Below, one piece after another: positions 1 through 12,289 of a stretch of DNA of 64,000 bases. Position 1 is the first letter of the stretch, and each line of letters opens with the position of its first letter. The notes under the pieces are model-generated. The model made no database searches and was not told the DNA's origin. It worked only from the letters and a program-made list of their open reading frames with translations. Origin of the DNA: Myrica gale. Its lineage: Eukaryota; Streptophyta; Magnoliopsida; Fagales; Myricaceae. The position numbers were made by a program, and so were the translations under genes. The stretch lies in contig OZ005603.1 of assembly GCA_963930655.1 (NCBI GenBank), positions 11,617,001 to 11,681,000 on the forward strand. The letters are read 5' to 3'.

Positions 1-1272
1 GCATGCATGTGTTGGACTACACTAGATAGGGTACTTAAACACTCAAAAATTGTCCTTTGATATGTGTCGAAGGTCCCTAGCAGTTTGTCCATTTCGATCA
101 AACAGATAATTAATTAATTTCTTCTTTGGCTTCTTTTCATTCCCATCTTGTGAACTTCTGTCAGTACACTTCGATGCCCTATGCATATCTCAAGACCCAA
201 GTCAATATCCCTATTTGGTTTCTTCTCATTATTCTATGTGATCTGCTATGTCTACACAATGAAGTGACCCACAATCATATTATATATAGAGGAAATAACC
301 AAAATTAAAGCCCTCGATCAAAGGCAACAAACAGTGTTTGGAAATTATTTCAAGGAGTGATGACTTGCTATCAAGCTGACTTTGATGGGGCTAATTTGCT
401 TTCCAGCGAGATGTCATGGGCCTAATAAGTTACACCTGTTTATATATGCATAAGAGAAGATTGGTTCACAAAAGACAAAATAGTTAGCTTTTTAAGTTGG
501 TTAATTTTCTCTTATTTATCAGTACACTGCGTAATTGTACTACGCCCGTCCATGCATGACCCAGCTAATTAACCAGTTTGGTTAGGTTATAATCACCTTA
601 AAGTGGGGAGAGAAGACTTTATTTTGGTATATAATTCTTTACAATTTTCTGCATGCCTGAATTATAAGGTGTAAAATTTGAAGAGAGATAGACATTATAG
701 GTGAACTCTATTGTAGGATTTATACTGTCCAAAATTTTATATGGACAATATTAAATAACGTAAAATCGACTTAAAATATCTATCTCTCTTCAAATTAGAA
801 GTTACAAATTTTAAGTTACGAAATCTTAATCCATGTATTTGAGCAAGTATACCTGTATACGATTGACCAATCCTACTTCTGCCCCACATGCGGACATTTA
901 CATATTATATATTCTTATCATGCGTTCTTTAACTTCTGATCGAGTACTTGTAATTAAGCATCTCCTTCGGAACTGCGCGAAACTTGCATCTCATCTCATT
1001 AATTAGTGAACTACCTTTTCTTTTCTTTCTTTTTCTGTTTTCTTAGGCACGTACCTTGTTTTCTATAAAATTAAGCACGGTTTTTTGCCATTAAAAAGGT
1101 CCCTCAAGGGCTATTGAGAAGGGGGTCTGGTCGTGCTTAGGGCCATAGACAACTTGCATGCATTAATGCGTAATATAAGCATGTTTAACTGTAGAAAAAG
1201 AATAAACAGGTTGTTTCTATATACTATTTCCTTTCACAGCTGAATTTCTCTGGCTATTTATATTTTTCACAG
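1..1272 (+). other. Non-coding stretch, probably intron of the subtilase at 1273
   Basis: AT-rich sequence without a convincing coding region. It ends in a pyrimidine-rich tract and an acceptor AG at 1271-1272, directly before the first visible subtilase exon. The exons with signal peptide, I9 inhibitor and catalytic Asp are not here, so this is read as part of a long intron, or as the flank of a gene that lost its 5' half. The only structure I see is the inverted repeat at 675-796. Confidence 0.55.
675..796. repeat. Imperfect inverted repeat, MITE-like
   Basis: The arm at 675-696 (AATTTGAAGAGAGATAGACA) pairs with its reverse complement at about 775-796. A second nested pair, TGTCCA at 726-731 and TGGACA at 742-747, closes the centre. 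Size and AT content fit a small MITE or a fold-back element. No clear target duplication was found. Confidence 0.4.
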
Positions 1273-3417
1273 GAAGCTCATTGGAGCCCGGTACTACCTC
1301 AAGAGTTATGAGGCACAGATAGGCCCTATAAACGCCACTGAGGATTACAGGTCACCCCGTGACAAAGATGGTCACGGAACACACACTGCATCAACTGTTG
1401 GAGGCCGAAGTGTCTCGAACGTCTCGTCTATTGGTGGCTTTGCTCGTGGCACCGCCTCTGGTGGAGCACCACTCGTCCGCCTTGCCATATACAAAGTCTG
1501 CTGGGCGATACCGGGCCAGTCAAAAGCGAACGGGAACACATGCTTTGAGGAAGACATGTTAGCAGCTATTGATGATGCCATTGGCGATGGTGTTGATGTA
1601 CTAAGCATTTCCATCGGGACGAGTGCACCTTTTGCTTATACGAATGATGGTATTGCAATTGGAGCACTCCATGCCACGAAGAAAAACATTGTAGTGGCAT
1701 GTAGCGCTGGGAACATGGGCCCTGCACCTGCAACTTTGTCAAACCCTGCTCCATGGATCATTACCGTTGGTGCCAGTAGCGTGGACCGTCAGTTTCTCTC
1801 TCCTGTCTTGCTGGGAAATGGACAGAGAATTGAGGTAATTAAGAATTAACAAGTTATGAACAATTTAGATATAATTTGGTTCCTCCCTCAAATTATTTAT
1901 GCACCTTTGTTTCACCTTTTGTTTTGGATCTAGGGGCAAACTGTGACTCCATCTAAGCTAGAGAATAAGTTATACCCACTTGTATACGCGGCAGATGTTG
2001 GGAATCCAAACGTGTCAGAAGACGATCTGGGGTAATTTTTATCTCTAGTTTTTGTCTCTGATCTTTCTCTGAAAGATCATTTTGACTAATTAAGGACTTA
2101 TTTATATATATTGGTATAATTGTTGCAGACAGTGCCTCCCAGGCTCTCTTTCACCTGAGAAAGCCAAGGGAAAAATAGTGTTTTGCATGAGAGGTGTTGG
2201 GACAAGAGTTGGGAAAGGCATAGAAGTGAAGAGGGCTGGTGGTGCTGGTTTTATCCTTGGAAACAGTCGGGCGAACGGAGCTGAGTTACCATGTGATCCT
2301 CACGTGCTTCCTGCCACTGGAGTGACCTACAAGGATGCAATGAGGGTTATTAACTACATCCGTTCTACCCAGAAGCCAATGGCGACTATAGTGCGGGCAA
2401 AGACACTGTTACATACCAAGCCAGCTCCATCCATGGCCGCATTCACTAGTAGAGGTCCAAATGTTGTTGACCCTAATTTTCTCAAGGTAATTCTTTTTTG
2501 CAAGTACTCTATTTCAGCAGATCGAAATGCATAGATTATGGTTCTTAATTTTTACTTTGATTTGGCAATTACTTTTGCAGCCTGACATCACAGCACCTGG
2601 ACTGAATATACTGGCAGCATGGAGCGAGGCCGATCCTCCCACAAAGTTGCAAGATGTGGATAAACGAATTGCTAAGTACAACATTTTGTCAGGCACTTCG
2701 ATGTCATGCCCTCATGTGGCTGCTGCAGCTGCACTTGTCAAAGCTATTCACCCTACTTGGAGCAGTGCGGCAATAAGATCTGCCATCATGACAACAGGTA
2801 CATACCCATTGATATGTGGATTTTCTGGATGCTGCGTATGTGGATTTGAACATTTCCACCTCATTTGTACAGCTGGGCTACTGAACAACATGGGTTTGCC
2901 ATTGACTGATGAGGCTGGCAGTCCTGCTACTCCCTTTGCGTACGGCTCGGGCCACTTCAGCCCCACCAAAGCAGCAGACCCTGGCCTAGTATACGATGCC
3001 TCATATACCGACTACCTTCTCTACTTGTGCAGCATTGGGGTGTCAATCGCCCATATTGACCCAACATTCAGTTGTCCAAAAGAACCACCAACGTCAGCAA
3101 TCAACCTCAACTACCCGTCCCTCGCAATCCCCAAGCTCAATGGCTCCGTGACTGTTAAGCGGACAGTAAAAAATGTAGGTTACAGCAAGATCCTTTACTC
3201 CTTTACTGCAAGACCGCCTTTGGGGTTCTCCATAAAGGCCACCCCGAGTACTTTGTTCTTTGATCATGTTGGCCAGATGAAGAGCTTCACCATCACAGTG
3301 AAAGCAAGAAGTGAGACGCTTAACAAGCTTGGCACGAATGAGTATGCGTTTGGGTGGTACACTTGGACTGACGGACCCCATAATGTAACAAGTCCAGTGG
3401 CAGTGTCTCTAGCATAA
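1273..3417 (+). CDS. Subtilisin-like protease, SBT5.6-like, 3' exons
   Basis: Secreted plant subtilase (peptidase S8), acting in the apoplast. Visible exons: 1273-1834, 1934-2031, 2129-2486, 2581-2797 and 2873-3417, all with GT-AG borders that keep frame (for example GG|A across 2031/2129 makes a Gly). In order: the KLIGARYY segment, catalytic His in DKDGHGTHTAS, oxyanion Asn in CSAGNMGP, a protease-associated domain (KGIEVKRAGGAGF), catalytic Ser in SGTSMSCPHVA, and the C-terminal fibronectin-III-like domain ending GPHNVTSPVAVSLA before TAA at 3417. Residue order matches Arabidopsis SBT5.6 (At5g45650) as I know it. The exons with signal peptide, propeptide and catalytic Asp would lie left of the window, so completeness cannot be judged. 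No break is seen in the visible part. Confidence 0.9.
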
Positions 3418-3550
3418 GTATATAGTTTCTTGTTGATTTGTCCGTCCTGTTTCATAAAGTTTGGAAGTTCTCGACCTAGGAGCAAAGTGAAGGAGTACTA
3501 TTCATGAGCATCAAATACTTTGGAGGGACTCGCGTGAGATCATGCCAATC
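3418..3550. other. 3' flank of the SBT5.6-like gene
   Basis: Short AT-rich flank after the stop codon, running up to the poly(T) that marks the tail of the LINE. No further feature is seen. Confidence 0.5.
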
Positions 3551-5240
3551 TTTTTTTTTTGGGTAAGTAAGTAGATAAATTGATTGTCAAGATAATTACC
3601 CCGAGTATACCCCGTTACACACAAGCTCAGAGCCAGACAGCCAGTACAGAGGGTGGATGGGAAAACCAATAAAAGTTGGCATCTAGCCTGGGTCCAGGAT
3701 AGAGGGGTACATGATTATACAAAAACAAAAAAGGTACTCATAAAGCAACAACCAGACAAAGAGAAGCAAAGGTCCACTATCCTGCCACCCCACGGGGATC
3801 ACCTCCAAACACTTCCTCACATAGTTTCCATTTGTCAGCTACAATTAGATTCATAGGAGATGGGTGCATGTTTGTTAGCAGATTCAGCTTTGCCTTCACG
3901 TGAAACACTACTTCTTCAACTTCAAGAACCAGGATCAGTCTCCCCCTGAACCAAGATTTTCTTTCAACAAAGACAAATTCCGTTGCCACTTTCGCAGAAC
4001 GATAAGACTGTTCATCATCTGACATGGTCCCCCTTCTAAAATTTTCTCAACCGAGTCCAATTTCAGGAATTTAAAAAAATATAAGCCATTTTCAGAGGAC
4101 AAAACATCAACCAGCCCTTCCTTGCCCCATAACTTCGTGCAATATTGTTCACCGCGTGGAAATTGAGTCTGAACCCAATGAAGTGCCCCACAATTGTCGT
4201 CTCCATTCAGCACATCCCGCAGCCACAACACTCTCCGGTATCTTCACAACAATTCTACCATTTTCAATAATCGGCTTATGATATGTGAGTTTAAAGGAGT
4301 TACCTTTAGCTCGTGAGACAATCTCTTGTTCTCTGCATCCGGTCTTAAGAGCAGCTGCATAGGGGGGTTGATTCCTCGGCAGAGGATTGTTTTCTGTGGA
4401 CGTCGTAACTGTGTTATTAGTTCTCTGGGGAGTAGGTTCCCAGGACGGGTCCGAGATGGAATTCTGCTCTTGCTCCTGGGTCCTAATGGGTGGCGATGTG
4501 TTGGAGTTGTAACCCCTACTACGCTTTGGGCTTCCTCAGGCTCTACTGACCCTCCTCGGCTCCCTTCCTCCGGCCCTCTCCATTGGGTTTTCGTGCCCGG
4601 GCGACAAGGGGTTTTTGAGGTTTGTCTCCCTTTATTTTCTTTCCAGTGGATGCTACTGTCCTGACGGAGCAGTCGCTCATGATCCTTATCCTTGAGCTTC
4701 ATCTTCAACATCTCAAGCTCTGCCTTCAAAATCTCCGTTTCATTGGCGATATCCTGTGCCGTTTGATTTGGGCTTAAAACACTATCATTACTCTCTCTTG
4801 GAATCCCAGATTCCTTCATTTGCGAAAAACTACCCAATCGGCCATCAATCAATTGGTTACCCATTAGCTGGGTCTCTGGAACAGAAGTTCCATTTAACAG
4901 GGTAACTCCCATCTCCATAGATCCTTGAACGCTGGCACGCACCTACTCCAGCAACAACACCACTGGCAGTTCGTCCAACAACCAACAACCCTGGCTCACC
5001 AGCCATCTCAAGCGCATCTCCTGTGGAAACCGGAGCAGCAGTGCCCATCGCTCGCCAAATGGACGGGAAGAGTGGAGAAAATGGGGAAGAGAGAGCAGGC
5101 ACGAGGGAAATCCCTCAGAGCTCAGTCCAAAGGGGAAGGGACGCGCCTAAACGAACTGGGAGAACGGGTATTGGGGAGACAGAGAGATAGAACCCCGGCC
5201 GCAGGGGGTGTGGGGGTGAAGAGAATTGTTGTGTGACAAG
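3551..5240 (-). mobile_element. L1-type LINE fragment with ORF1 only
   Basis: Read on the minus strand, this ends in a poly(A) tail (T run at 3551-3560) preceded by a LINE-like 3' tail. Upstream (5102 down to 3777) are open stretches of a plant LINE ORF1. There is a Pro/Arg-rich region with a short predicted coiled coil (ETEILKAELEMLKMKLKDKD) near 4720. A DUF4283-like RNA-binding segment follows at 4231-3935 (FFKFLKLDSVEKILEGGP). Several frameshifts separate the pieces. The endonuclease/reverse transcriptase ORF2 is absent: the ORF1 remnant runs almost directly into the 3' tail, so this is an internally deleted copy. I found no target duplication. Confidence 0.7.
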
Positions 5241-5419
5241 ATTTTCTCTTAGCTTCGCCTGATATTGTCACCTTTTGAATATTTTGAAAATATAAAAAAT
5301 TGTAACATTAATATATCATCAGTATATAAGAACTGTAAACTGATTAGTTACGAATCAATAATATAAGAACTGTAACAATAATTAAGCCTATATTATTATA
5401 TATCATCAGTTTTGAATAT

Positions 5420-5935
5420 CACGCTAAATCTGCTTGTGAAAAGTTTATACGATTGCTCATTTTTGGATTCCACTAGATGCATGTACGGACAAATCACATT
5501 AAATAAGCCAAAGTGTTTCTTCCCATTTTGAAATTAACCAATTTAAGTCACAATTAATTTAAAAGGTTAAATTGTTCATCAAGCAAAAATTATATGACGG
5601 ATCAAATAAACAACCGCAAATTTCACAATTGGATTATCCAATTTGAAGAAATCAACACAACATATAAGTACCATAACATTCAATATTGTTGTATTAATTA
5701 TCAAACAACATGAAATATGAACCCCACTATGAAACCCATATGCTGTGTCTAACTCTCCAAATTAGACCAACAATAAATTAGAGAAGATCCTGATCCAATA
5801 AATATATAAAATTGACACAGTCCAAAAATAAAATACATACAAACTAGTAAAAGTTACTTTGGTGCAACTTATAAAGACAAAACAATATCAAATAAATTAA
5901 GGAAAATAAAACTAGCTACTATAACTAGGATGGAC
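5420..5935. repeat. Relic of the subtilase-flank repeat (third unit)
   Basis: Two blocks match the segments around the SBT1.9-like pseudogenes. The block at about 5430-5600 (GCTTGTGAAAAGTTTATACG onward, including AAGGTTAAATTGTTCATC) resembles 34890-35080, 35125-35290 and 51790-51980. The block at about 5820-5930 (CAACTTATAAAGACAAAACA onward) resembles 22760-22850 and 42210-42325, which lie just 3' of the subtilase stop codons. The coding part is missing here, so an additional copy of the unit seems to have decayed or been deleted. Confidence 0.6.
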
Positions 5936-6603
5936 GGTCTACAACTGCAGCACATTGGGATATTTACAAAATAATGAACTCACACGCCCCAACAAAACTA
6001 GAAAAAACATATATTGTCCAAAAATATATATAACATGACTGCTTTTGTCTGATAATATCTGAGGCGTGAATGATCTGATAAGATACTATAGAAAGGAGGG
6101 GGGCATTCAAGAAACCATGAGAGTAAATCCCGATCCCTCCCGAAAAATCCCACCCATAAAGCGTATTGCTACTGATCTAATTAATATACAGTCGAACTTA
6201 GAGGTTAAACATGTAGGAAAACTTCTTCTCTGCCCAACACGAGTAGTGCCACTTCAATGCCATTAACTCCTCTTTGTGTCCCCTTTAACACATCTCCATT
6301 GCCTCCTGCATCTTCACCAATTTAATTTTATTCCTCCTGCATCTTCTCCACATGTAATATCCTCTCATCTCGAAATAGAAGTATCTTTTGCTTGTAATTA
6401 CAGTGGATCTTACCATCTATCAGTACATATCCCCATCAATGGGTCCCTCGAGAGCTGGAGGCAGACAAAAGTTCATACCAAAAGGTTTCATGTTTCAACC
6501 CCAAAGGGGTCTAGCTGCAAGATCCATAAAATTTCAGCGGAACTCCTATCTAATAAGCAAGGTCCAATATGAATGTTGTGCGCCTAAGCCAAAGGCCCCG
6601 CTT
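5936..6603. other. Intergenic, 3' flank of the PPR gene
   Basis: No coding region, repeat or transposon end is recognised. On the minus strand this is downstream of the PPR stop codon and would contain its 3' UTR and polyadenylation site. No signal stands out. Confidence 0.4.
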
Positions 6604-9600
6604 TCAATTGGTACAAGCATCATTCTCGGTCCACACATCTGTTCTCACTCTGACCCGTTCGCCTTTGAAGTGGATATACTTCCATTTAGACTTATATCTT
6701 TTAAGAACCAGCTTCTGCTTTTCTTCTTGACCTACTTTTTGAAAGGCACGTGCCACTGTCCTGACAGTATCCTGATCTGGTTTTACACCCAACTCCTCCA
6801 TGTCTGCAAAAACCTGGATTTTTCATAAAGAAAAATTGTAGTATAGTAGTGTCATAGCCTTATCTGGTATCTTCAACACCACTCCAAAGTTGGGAGGGAA
6901 AACAAAATAAGAACATAGATGAGAGAAACAGCAAAGCAGAAGCAGTTTCATGAACAGGAGTGCAAGATGGGATAGAGTGCATGTGAGATGGGATTCCTTA
7001 TACCTCTATTATCTTCTCTTGCATATCATGATGATCATACAGAGAGATCATCCTAGAAAACAGCTGCTTCGAGATTGAGCGCGTATGGACATGCAAAATC
7101 ATGTTCCACAATGATTCAGCCTCATCTACTCTTCGATCCATATCAAATGCCAGTAGAAGTGTGTCACAAGTTCCCATTGTTGCTCCTTGACCTTTGCTCA
7201 ACATCCACTTGGCCATCTGAATAATCAAGGAATGTAAATTACTATTATAACCTGGAGAATATCACTCAAGCAAGAAACATTTTTTCTGACGTTATGATTG
7301 TAGAGAAAGTTTAAAGGACACGATAAATCAATTCTGTCTTCTGATCGAATTGCATAAATCACTACATCTGAACATAGATTTCTGTCTGTATTCTTTTTCC
7401 TTTGTATCTCTTCCTCACAATTTATAACATCTATGAATACTTCTGAATAATGACACACCTGGATTCTTTAAAATCCACATTAAAAAATCGCAGTATAGTA
7501 AGAGCACGTCCAGGCTTCATTTTACTGATTGGCGACACTTACTCATACCTGAACAGAATTGAACCTGCAACCTAACCCTCGACCCCTCACTTTTAGGGAG
7601 TGGATATGCCATTTTGGTCGGAAAAACTATTTGCATTGTCCAGCATTTAAACTTTTAAGCGAGCTAAAATTAAATCCATCACCCATTCACCGAAGGTACG
7701 CCATGTAATATCCCGTCCCGAAAAATGTGTAAGTGATTAATTTGAATTTTAAATGAAGAGATAGTGTTTAATCTTGTGTTTGATTTTTGGATAGAGGTTG
7801 AATTGTGGTCTATATTTGAATTTAAAGGTTTGAATAAATATTTGATCTTGAGTTTGAATTTAAAGGTTTGAATAAAAATTTGATCTTGAGTTTGAATTTA
7901 AAGGTTTGAATAAAGATTTGATCTTGAGTTCGAATTTAAAGGTTTGAATAAAAATTTGATCTTGAGTTTGAATTTAAAGGTTTGAATAAAGATTTGATCT
8001 TGAGTTTGAATTTAAAGGTTTGAATAAAGATTTGATCTTGAATTTGAATTTAAAGGTTTGAATAAAGATTTGATCTTGAGTTTGAATTTAAAAGTGATGG
8101 ATAGAGGTATGTTTGAATTTTAAAGTTGCAGAGATTGAGGTTAATAAATAGTTGCAGAGAATGTAAATTGGAGACCAAAATTGGGATTGATGTTGTGCTA
8201 CTAATTTCCGAGAGATTATTCGGCAATTATTGGAGAAGCTTTAAGGATTGATTAAACGTTCGAAGTAAGTGGTTCTTCAATGAGATTTTGAACTTGCATC
8301 GTATTTTATATGGTTTTGATGTATTAATTGGGGAATTGAACAAGTTTTTGGTAAAATGAGATTGTTGAGATTTTTGTAAAACTCAATTGAAATATTTATA
8401 ACTTGTTTGGTGAGCATGCTGTGAAAATTATCATTGCGCTGGTGATATATCTCTATGGTCTTTGTGGCCAATTTATCCTTGTGGTCTGTGTGGCCAATTT
8501 GATACCCCTCGTGGTATTTGGAGGTATTTGTGGCCTGGAGGTCTGTGTGGCCTAATATTTTGAGGTCTTTGTGGCCTAGAGGTCTGTGTGGCCTAATATT
8601 TTGAGGTCTTTGTGGCCTGGAGGTCTGTGTGGCCTGATATTTGGAGGTCTTTGTGGCCTAGAGGTCTGTGTGACCATTGGTGATTTCCCTATATTGCGCG
8701 ACCTTGGATATTTTTGTTACAAATTGATATTTTTGGATTCGGTATGGCTCACAATGTTTTATTATGGATTTCGGCTATTGTGATAAAATTGTTTTTTCTC
8801 CAACCCTTATTGACTTACTACTTACTGAGCTAGTCGAAGCTCACCCCTTATTTTCATATTTTCCAGAGTTGGCGGAATTAGAGAAGTTCGAGGAGCTTCA
8901 GAGATATTTGTGTTTCGAAGGCGTGTTTTCAAGAGTACATTTGAAGATTAGTGTTGGAGAATTCGATATTGTATTATTTTGGGAGATCTTCATCGATATT
9001 GGAAATATTCGATATTCTAATGTAAATTTAGGGCTCGGATTGATATTTTTGGGCTTTTTAATGTTCATGAATATTTTGCTGAGGTTGTACAAAATTAGTT
9101 TTGAAAATATTTGGACCTAGATAAATGAGTCTCCACGGTGAAAGATCCTTATTTTATACGGAAATCTATCTGTATAGAGTGTGGGTTTGGGGCGTTACAC
9201 GCCAGGTAGGCCTCAATTATTATCTCATCTAAAAAGATATGGTACATTTCATATCAGACAACAGCCACAATGTTTCATTTTCTTCCCTTCATAACTTTCC
9301 TTCTGTCTTCAAACATATTTAGGACTGGCAGCTTGATTGCAGCCACAAATTTGTATGGCAAAGTCATTAGGGATGAAACTCAGTCCTACTCACTGTCAAC
9401 AATGAACCAACCAGACCTAAGTCAATACCCAGTGAACTGTGTACCTCATTCAACGTCAAAGAAACGAACTCAGCATGAGGGATATCTTTTCACCCGGTTT
9501 CAACTAGTGAATCAATTCCATACATTGTAAAAAGCCTTCATTGTACTATGACCATAGCAATGCCATTACTGTTGACAATATTTATCTAAGTTCTGGACCT

Positions 9601-11447
9601 CATATGAGGTGCCCACAAGAAAAGGCTGAGCACTTCATTTGAGCACACTGGGCTCTTAGTTATCAGCATATAGAATGAGCCTTCTATGGTTTTGCCTAAC
9701 GAAGCTTTGAGATGTTTACATTATCCCCCCTTCCAAAAATAAGATATTATTCACTCAAATATATTTCTCAATTAGGTCAATATTTGCACTCAAAGCACAA
9801 AAACAAAGGTACAAGGTATAAAATGAAAAAAAAAGATGAGAGACAGAGAAAGGCTTGGCATAACCCAATAAGAATCAAATTACTTTAAAAAATCATAAGG
9901 AAGTAACGTGCAATTAAATCATGGAAGTATTAAGGCGTAGTTAGCAGAGACCTATCATGAGGCATTACATTCAAGAAAAAGGGTCACCTCACACCTCGGG
10001 AAAAAAAGAAAGAAAGAAAGAAGAAAAAGGCGATCAGGTCATCTAGCCATCGTTACCATGTCAAACATACTTAATTTGCCACTAATGGGGTCTGCTACGT
10101 ATATTTTAGAACAAATATTACATATCAGGCTGGTAAAGGTTTCAGGTCAGGTCAGTGTAAACAGTACAATTTCGTTAGTCTTACCATATAGATGTCGCAA
10201 ACTGAATTGGGTGACTAGGGCACTCAACTATGAAATATCAGTTACAATTCTAACGGCGTAACTGAGTTCGTAGAAGTTGCAAAATGCTATCATATTAACC
10301 CTCTATAAATGTTAAACAGTAGAGAGAAAACAGGTAGAAGTATCGTACTTGAATTACAAGCTTCCATTGGCTCCTCTTCCTTACGATTTTCAAAGCATTA
10401 GCTGTTGCAACCAAAGGGAATTCTGTCTCCCAAGCAACCCATTTATCCAATGCTCCATAAACAGCTTCTTTTACGTTAGGAAGTCCACAGACCTGTCATT
10501 TCAAACTGTAAATCGACATCTCAAAGAAACTGCAGACAGATCTTAAATCGCTCTCATTTCTGGTTCAAAACTTTAGTAACTTCGATAAGACTAATACTCT
10601 ATAACCTTGTGCATTTTTAAGGTTATAAACCAAGAGAAATAGAAAAACCAGAAATAGAAAAGAGCAACACTAAAAATGGTCAAGTAACATACAAGTCTAA
10701 TAAGACTAAGTGCCTTCTGACCAGACCCAGTGGAATCCGTTTTCTTCCACAAATGATGCTCTTTCTTTCCTACTTTTACTATTTTCCTGCATTCCCAGGA
10801 AGAAAGCACAAGTAAAACGGATATGAAAATCTGAAAAGATGAAAATGGAAGTAACCAACACACACCAAAGAACTAGTTTGACTTTTAAATTACATAATTA
10901 AAGCATACCCAAACATTTACAAGATGAAAACGAAGATTGAAAAATGGAGCTGAAGAGCTATATCAGATGCTGAAAAGCAGTAAGAGTTCACGACCATGAA
11001 GGAAGAGAAATGGCCTACCTCTCAACAGCTTTCGAATTAGTTGACAGTTCTCCACCACGACTGATGGAGCATTTCACATAGGGAACCTTTGTTACCTATA
11101 TGTTGAAGGGAAAATTTGAACATGCAAAAATTAAACTCAAATTCAAACAATTTTAGGGAAACAAAATTAGGAAGAAATACATAATTGTTCTTGCTTGCCT
11201 TAGGGGTAAAGATGGTGGACCTTGGTGCATTTTAGAGGATGAAGATAGAGCGATTTGCAAGTCTAGAACCAAGAAACAGCTCTACCTCAAATATCTCAAC
11301 CTGACAAGGTCATGCAAGAATTCCAGATGATTACGCCTGAACGAAGACAATAAAAAAAGCAAATAATTTTGGTTCCCCGATATGCACCTGACCTATTCTT
11401 AATGAGGATAACGGGCAACAAAATGAATTTCCACCACTGACCATCAT
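6604..11447 (-). CDS. PPR protein, At4g18975-like, probably plastid-targeted
   Basis: Short pentatricopeptide-repeat protein, of a class that binds organellar RNA. Six exons keep one frame: 11447-11388, 11095-11019, 10786-10693, 10492-10349, 7216-7004 and 6813-6604, giving 265 codons plus stop. The family signature is clear: KVGKKEHHLWKK, AVYGALDKWVAWETEFPL, MAKWMLSKGQGATMGT, VDEAESLWNMILH, KPDQDTVRTVARAFQK and KWKYIHFKGERVRVRTD. The start is the ATG-ATG pair at 11447. Its 20-codon exon is Ser/Cys-rich like a transit peptide and its phase-0 donor fits the next exon; this exon is the least certain. Overall length is close to the roughly 290 residues I recall for the Arabidopsis protein. The intron 7217-10348 is enlarged by a solo LTR. 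Coding exons look intact. Confidence 0.85.
7815..8094 (+). repeat. 38-bp minisatellite inside the solo LTR
   Basis: A unit of 38 bp beginning TTTGAATTTAAAGGTTTGAA recurs head to tail at 7815, 7853 and on to 8043, with a partial eighth at 8081. Copies differ by only one or a few bases. There are no spacers, so it is not a CRISPR. Confidence 0.95.
8453..8676 (+). repeat. GGTCTNTGTGGCC tandem repeat inside the solo LTR
   Basis: Alternating motifs GGTCTTTGTGGCC and GGTCTGTGTGGCC recur about ten times, later copies with a period near 41 bp (GGTCTTTGTGGCCTGGAGGT type), earlier ones more diverged. It is GT-rich on this strand and unlike the AT-rich minisatellite 360 bp upstream. Confidence 0.9.
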
Positions 11448-11730
11448 TGCGCTTATTCTTCAACTTCAACCCATGAAATGAACATGTTGAGACGAAAAAT
11501 CCCTTCCAAAATTTCTTGCAGCTTATAGGCCACTCCTTTTCCTATGGACAACTGGTTATTCTGAAAAAGAAACAATACATAAGAAATAAAACATACCCCA
11601 GCAAGAAACAACACGTATGGCTGCCGAACCAACAACACTCTTTCGTCTACCAGTGGGTTAAGGGCAACGGGTGAATTTGGGGAAAACTGTCGAAGGGGGA
11701 AAGGGGGAGAAGTGTTTCACTGTTTTTTGT
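11448..11730 (-). promoter_or_regulatory. Probable 5' UTR/promoter side of the PPR gene
   Basis: Upstream of the PPR start on its coding strand. An open stretch with a GT donor-like site near 11600 could be a 5' UTR exon, but I cannot place a transcription start. A non-LTR retroposon and a copia element now lie just upstream, so the native promoter may be short or rebuilt. Confidence 0.3.
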
Positions 11731-12245
11731 TTTTAATTTTTTTGTAGGCAAGCAGCAACATAGAATTAATAAAGAAGAACAGTACAAATCCGAAAGGGCG
11801 GAAACCCATCCCAAACAACCACCGTAACCAAGAAACAAAAACAAAAGAAAAGAAAAAACTATTGGACAAAACAAGCTTGCCAAGAAATGGCCGCCTCAAC
11901 CAATTGTTTAGCATCACTCCAAGAAACCAGCATCTTGAAGTCTTTCGCAACAAGCTTCGAGCAAAGGTCAAAACTGCTGCAAGGAAATAGGGGTGACAGA
12001 TTTGGAGGGGATGTAGGAAGGCACCTCAACAGCTCCTGACGACTAAAGAGCAGGCTCCCGACAAAAGCAGGAAGAAACCCCAGACGACGTTGGAAACATG
12101 AGAGCTTGGAGCGTCCACGCGCCTCCAAAGATAGGGCGCGATGAGCAGACGCCTGGAGAAAAGCCAGCAAGGAGGATGAAGGTGGTAGATCAGAGGGTTG
12201 CGAAGCCGGAGGAGAGACACGTGAACAGAGGTCGACCACTAGGAG
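11731..12245 (-). mobile_element. Non-LTR retroposon fragment
   Basis: On the minus strand the unit ends ...ATTAATTCTATG, a short spacer, TTGCCTAC and then an A-rich tail (T-rich on the plus strand at 11731-11745). The same kind of 3' end, ATTAATATACTA...TTGCCTAG plus A tail, occurs at 22365-22394. The body is GC-rich with a reading frame of about 126 codons that shows no known domain. Probably a 5'-truncated or non-autonomous LINE relative. No target duplication was found. Confidence 0.5.
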
Positions 12246-12289
12246 GAGCAGATCAAAGTAGCTCCTAACAAAACAACAAACCTACAAAA

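Larger units (their letters stand above)
7704..9199 (+). mobile_element. Solo LTR (Ty3/gypsy type by its ends) inside the PPR intron
   Basis: A 1.5 kb unit starts TGTAATATCCCG and ends GGGGCGTTACA, and is flanked by the 5-bp target duplication CGCCA at 7699-7703 and 9200-9204. No internal coding region is present, so the element was reduced to one LTR. The TGTAA...CCCG / CGTTACA ends resemble chromovirus-type gypsy LTRs of plants; this family call is an inference. Two minisatellites lie within it. The identical target duplications suggest moderate age. Confidence 0.85.

Noticed and set aside
126-308. Short reading frame at the left edge
   Set aside because: No domain or codon bias, and it lies in the presumed subtilase intron.
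4244-4664. Overlapping long frames on both strands
   Set aside because: The plus-strand frame is a shadow of the LINE ORF1 on the minus strand.
7815-8094. Regular repeats resembling a CRISPR array
   Set aside because: The units are directly adjacent without unique spacers, in a plant LTR; it is a minisatellite.
11190-11230. ATG at 11230 with a GC-type donor as the PPR first exon
   Set aside because: Its phase does not fit the next exon, which would open with a stop; the exon at 11388-11447 fits.
11859-12239. 126-codon minus-strand frame as a gene
   Set aside because: Low-complexity Ser/Leu/Pro composition, and it lies in a non-LTR retroposon with an A tail; no known domain.
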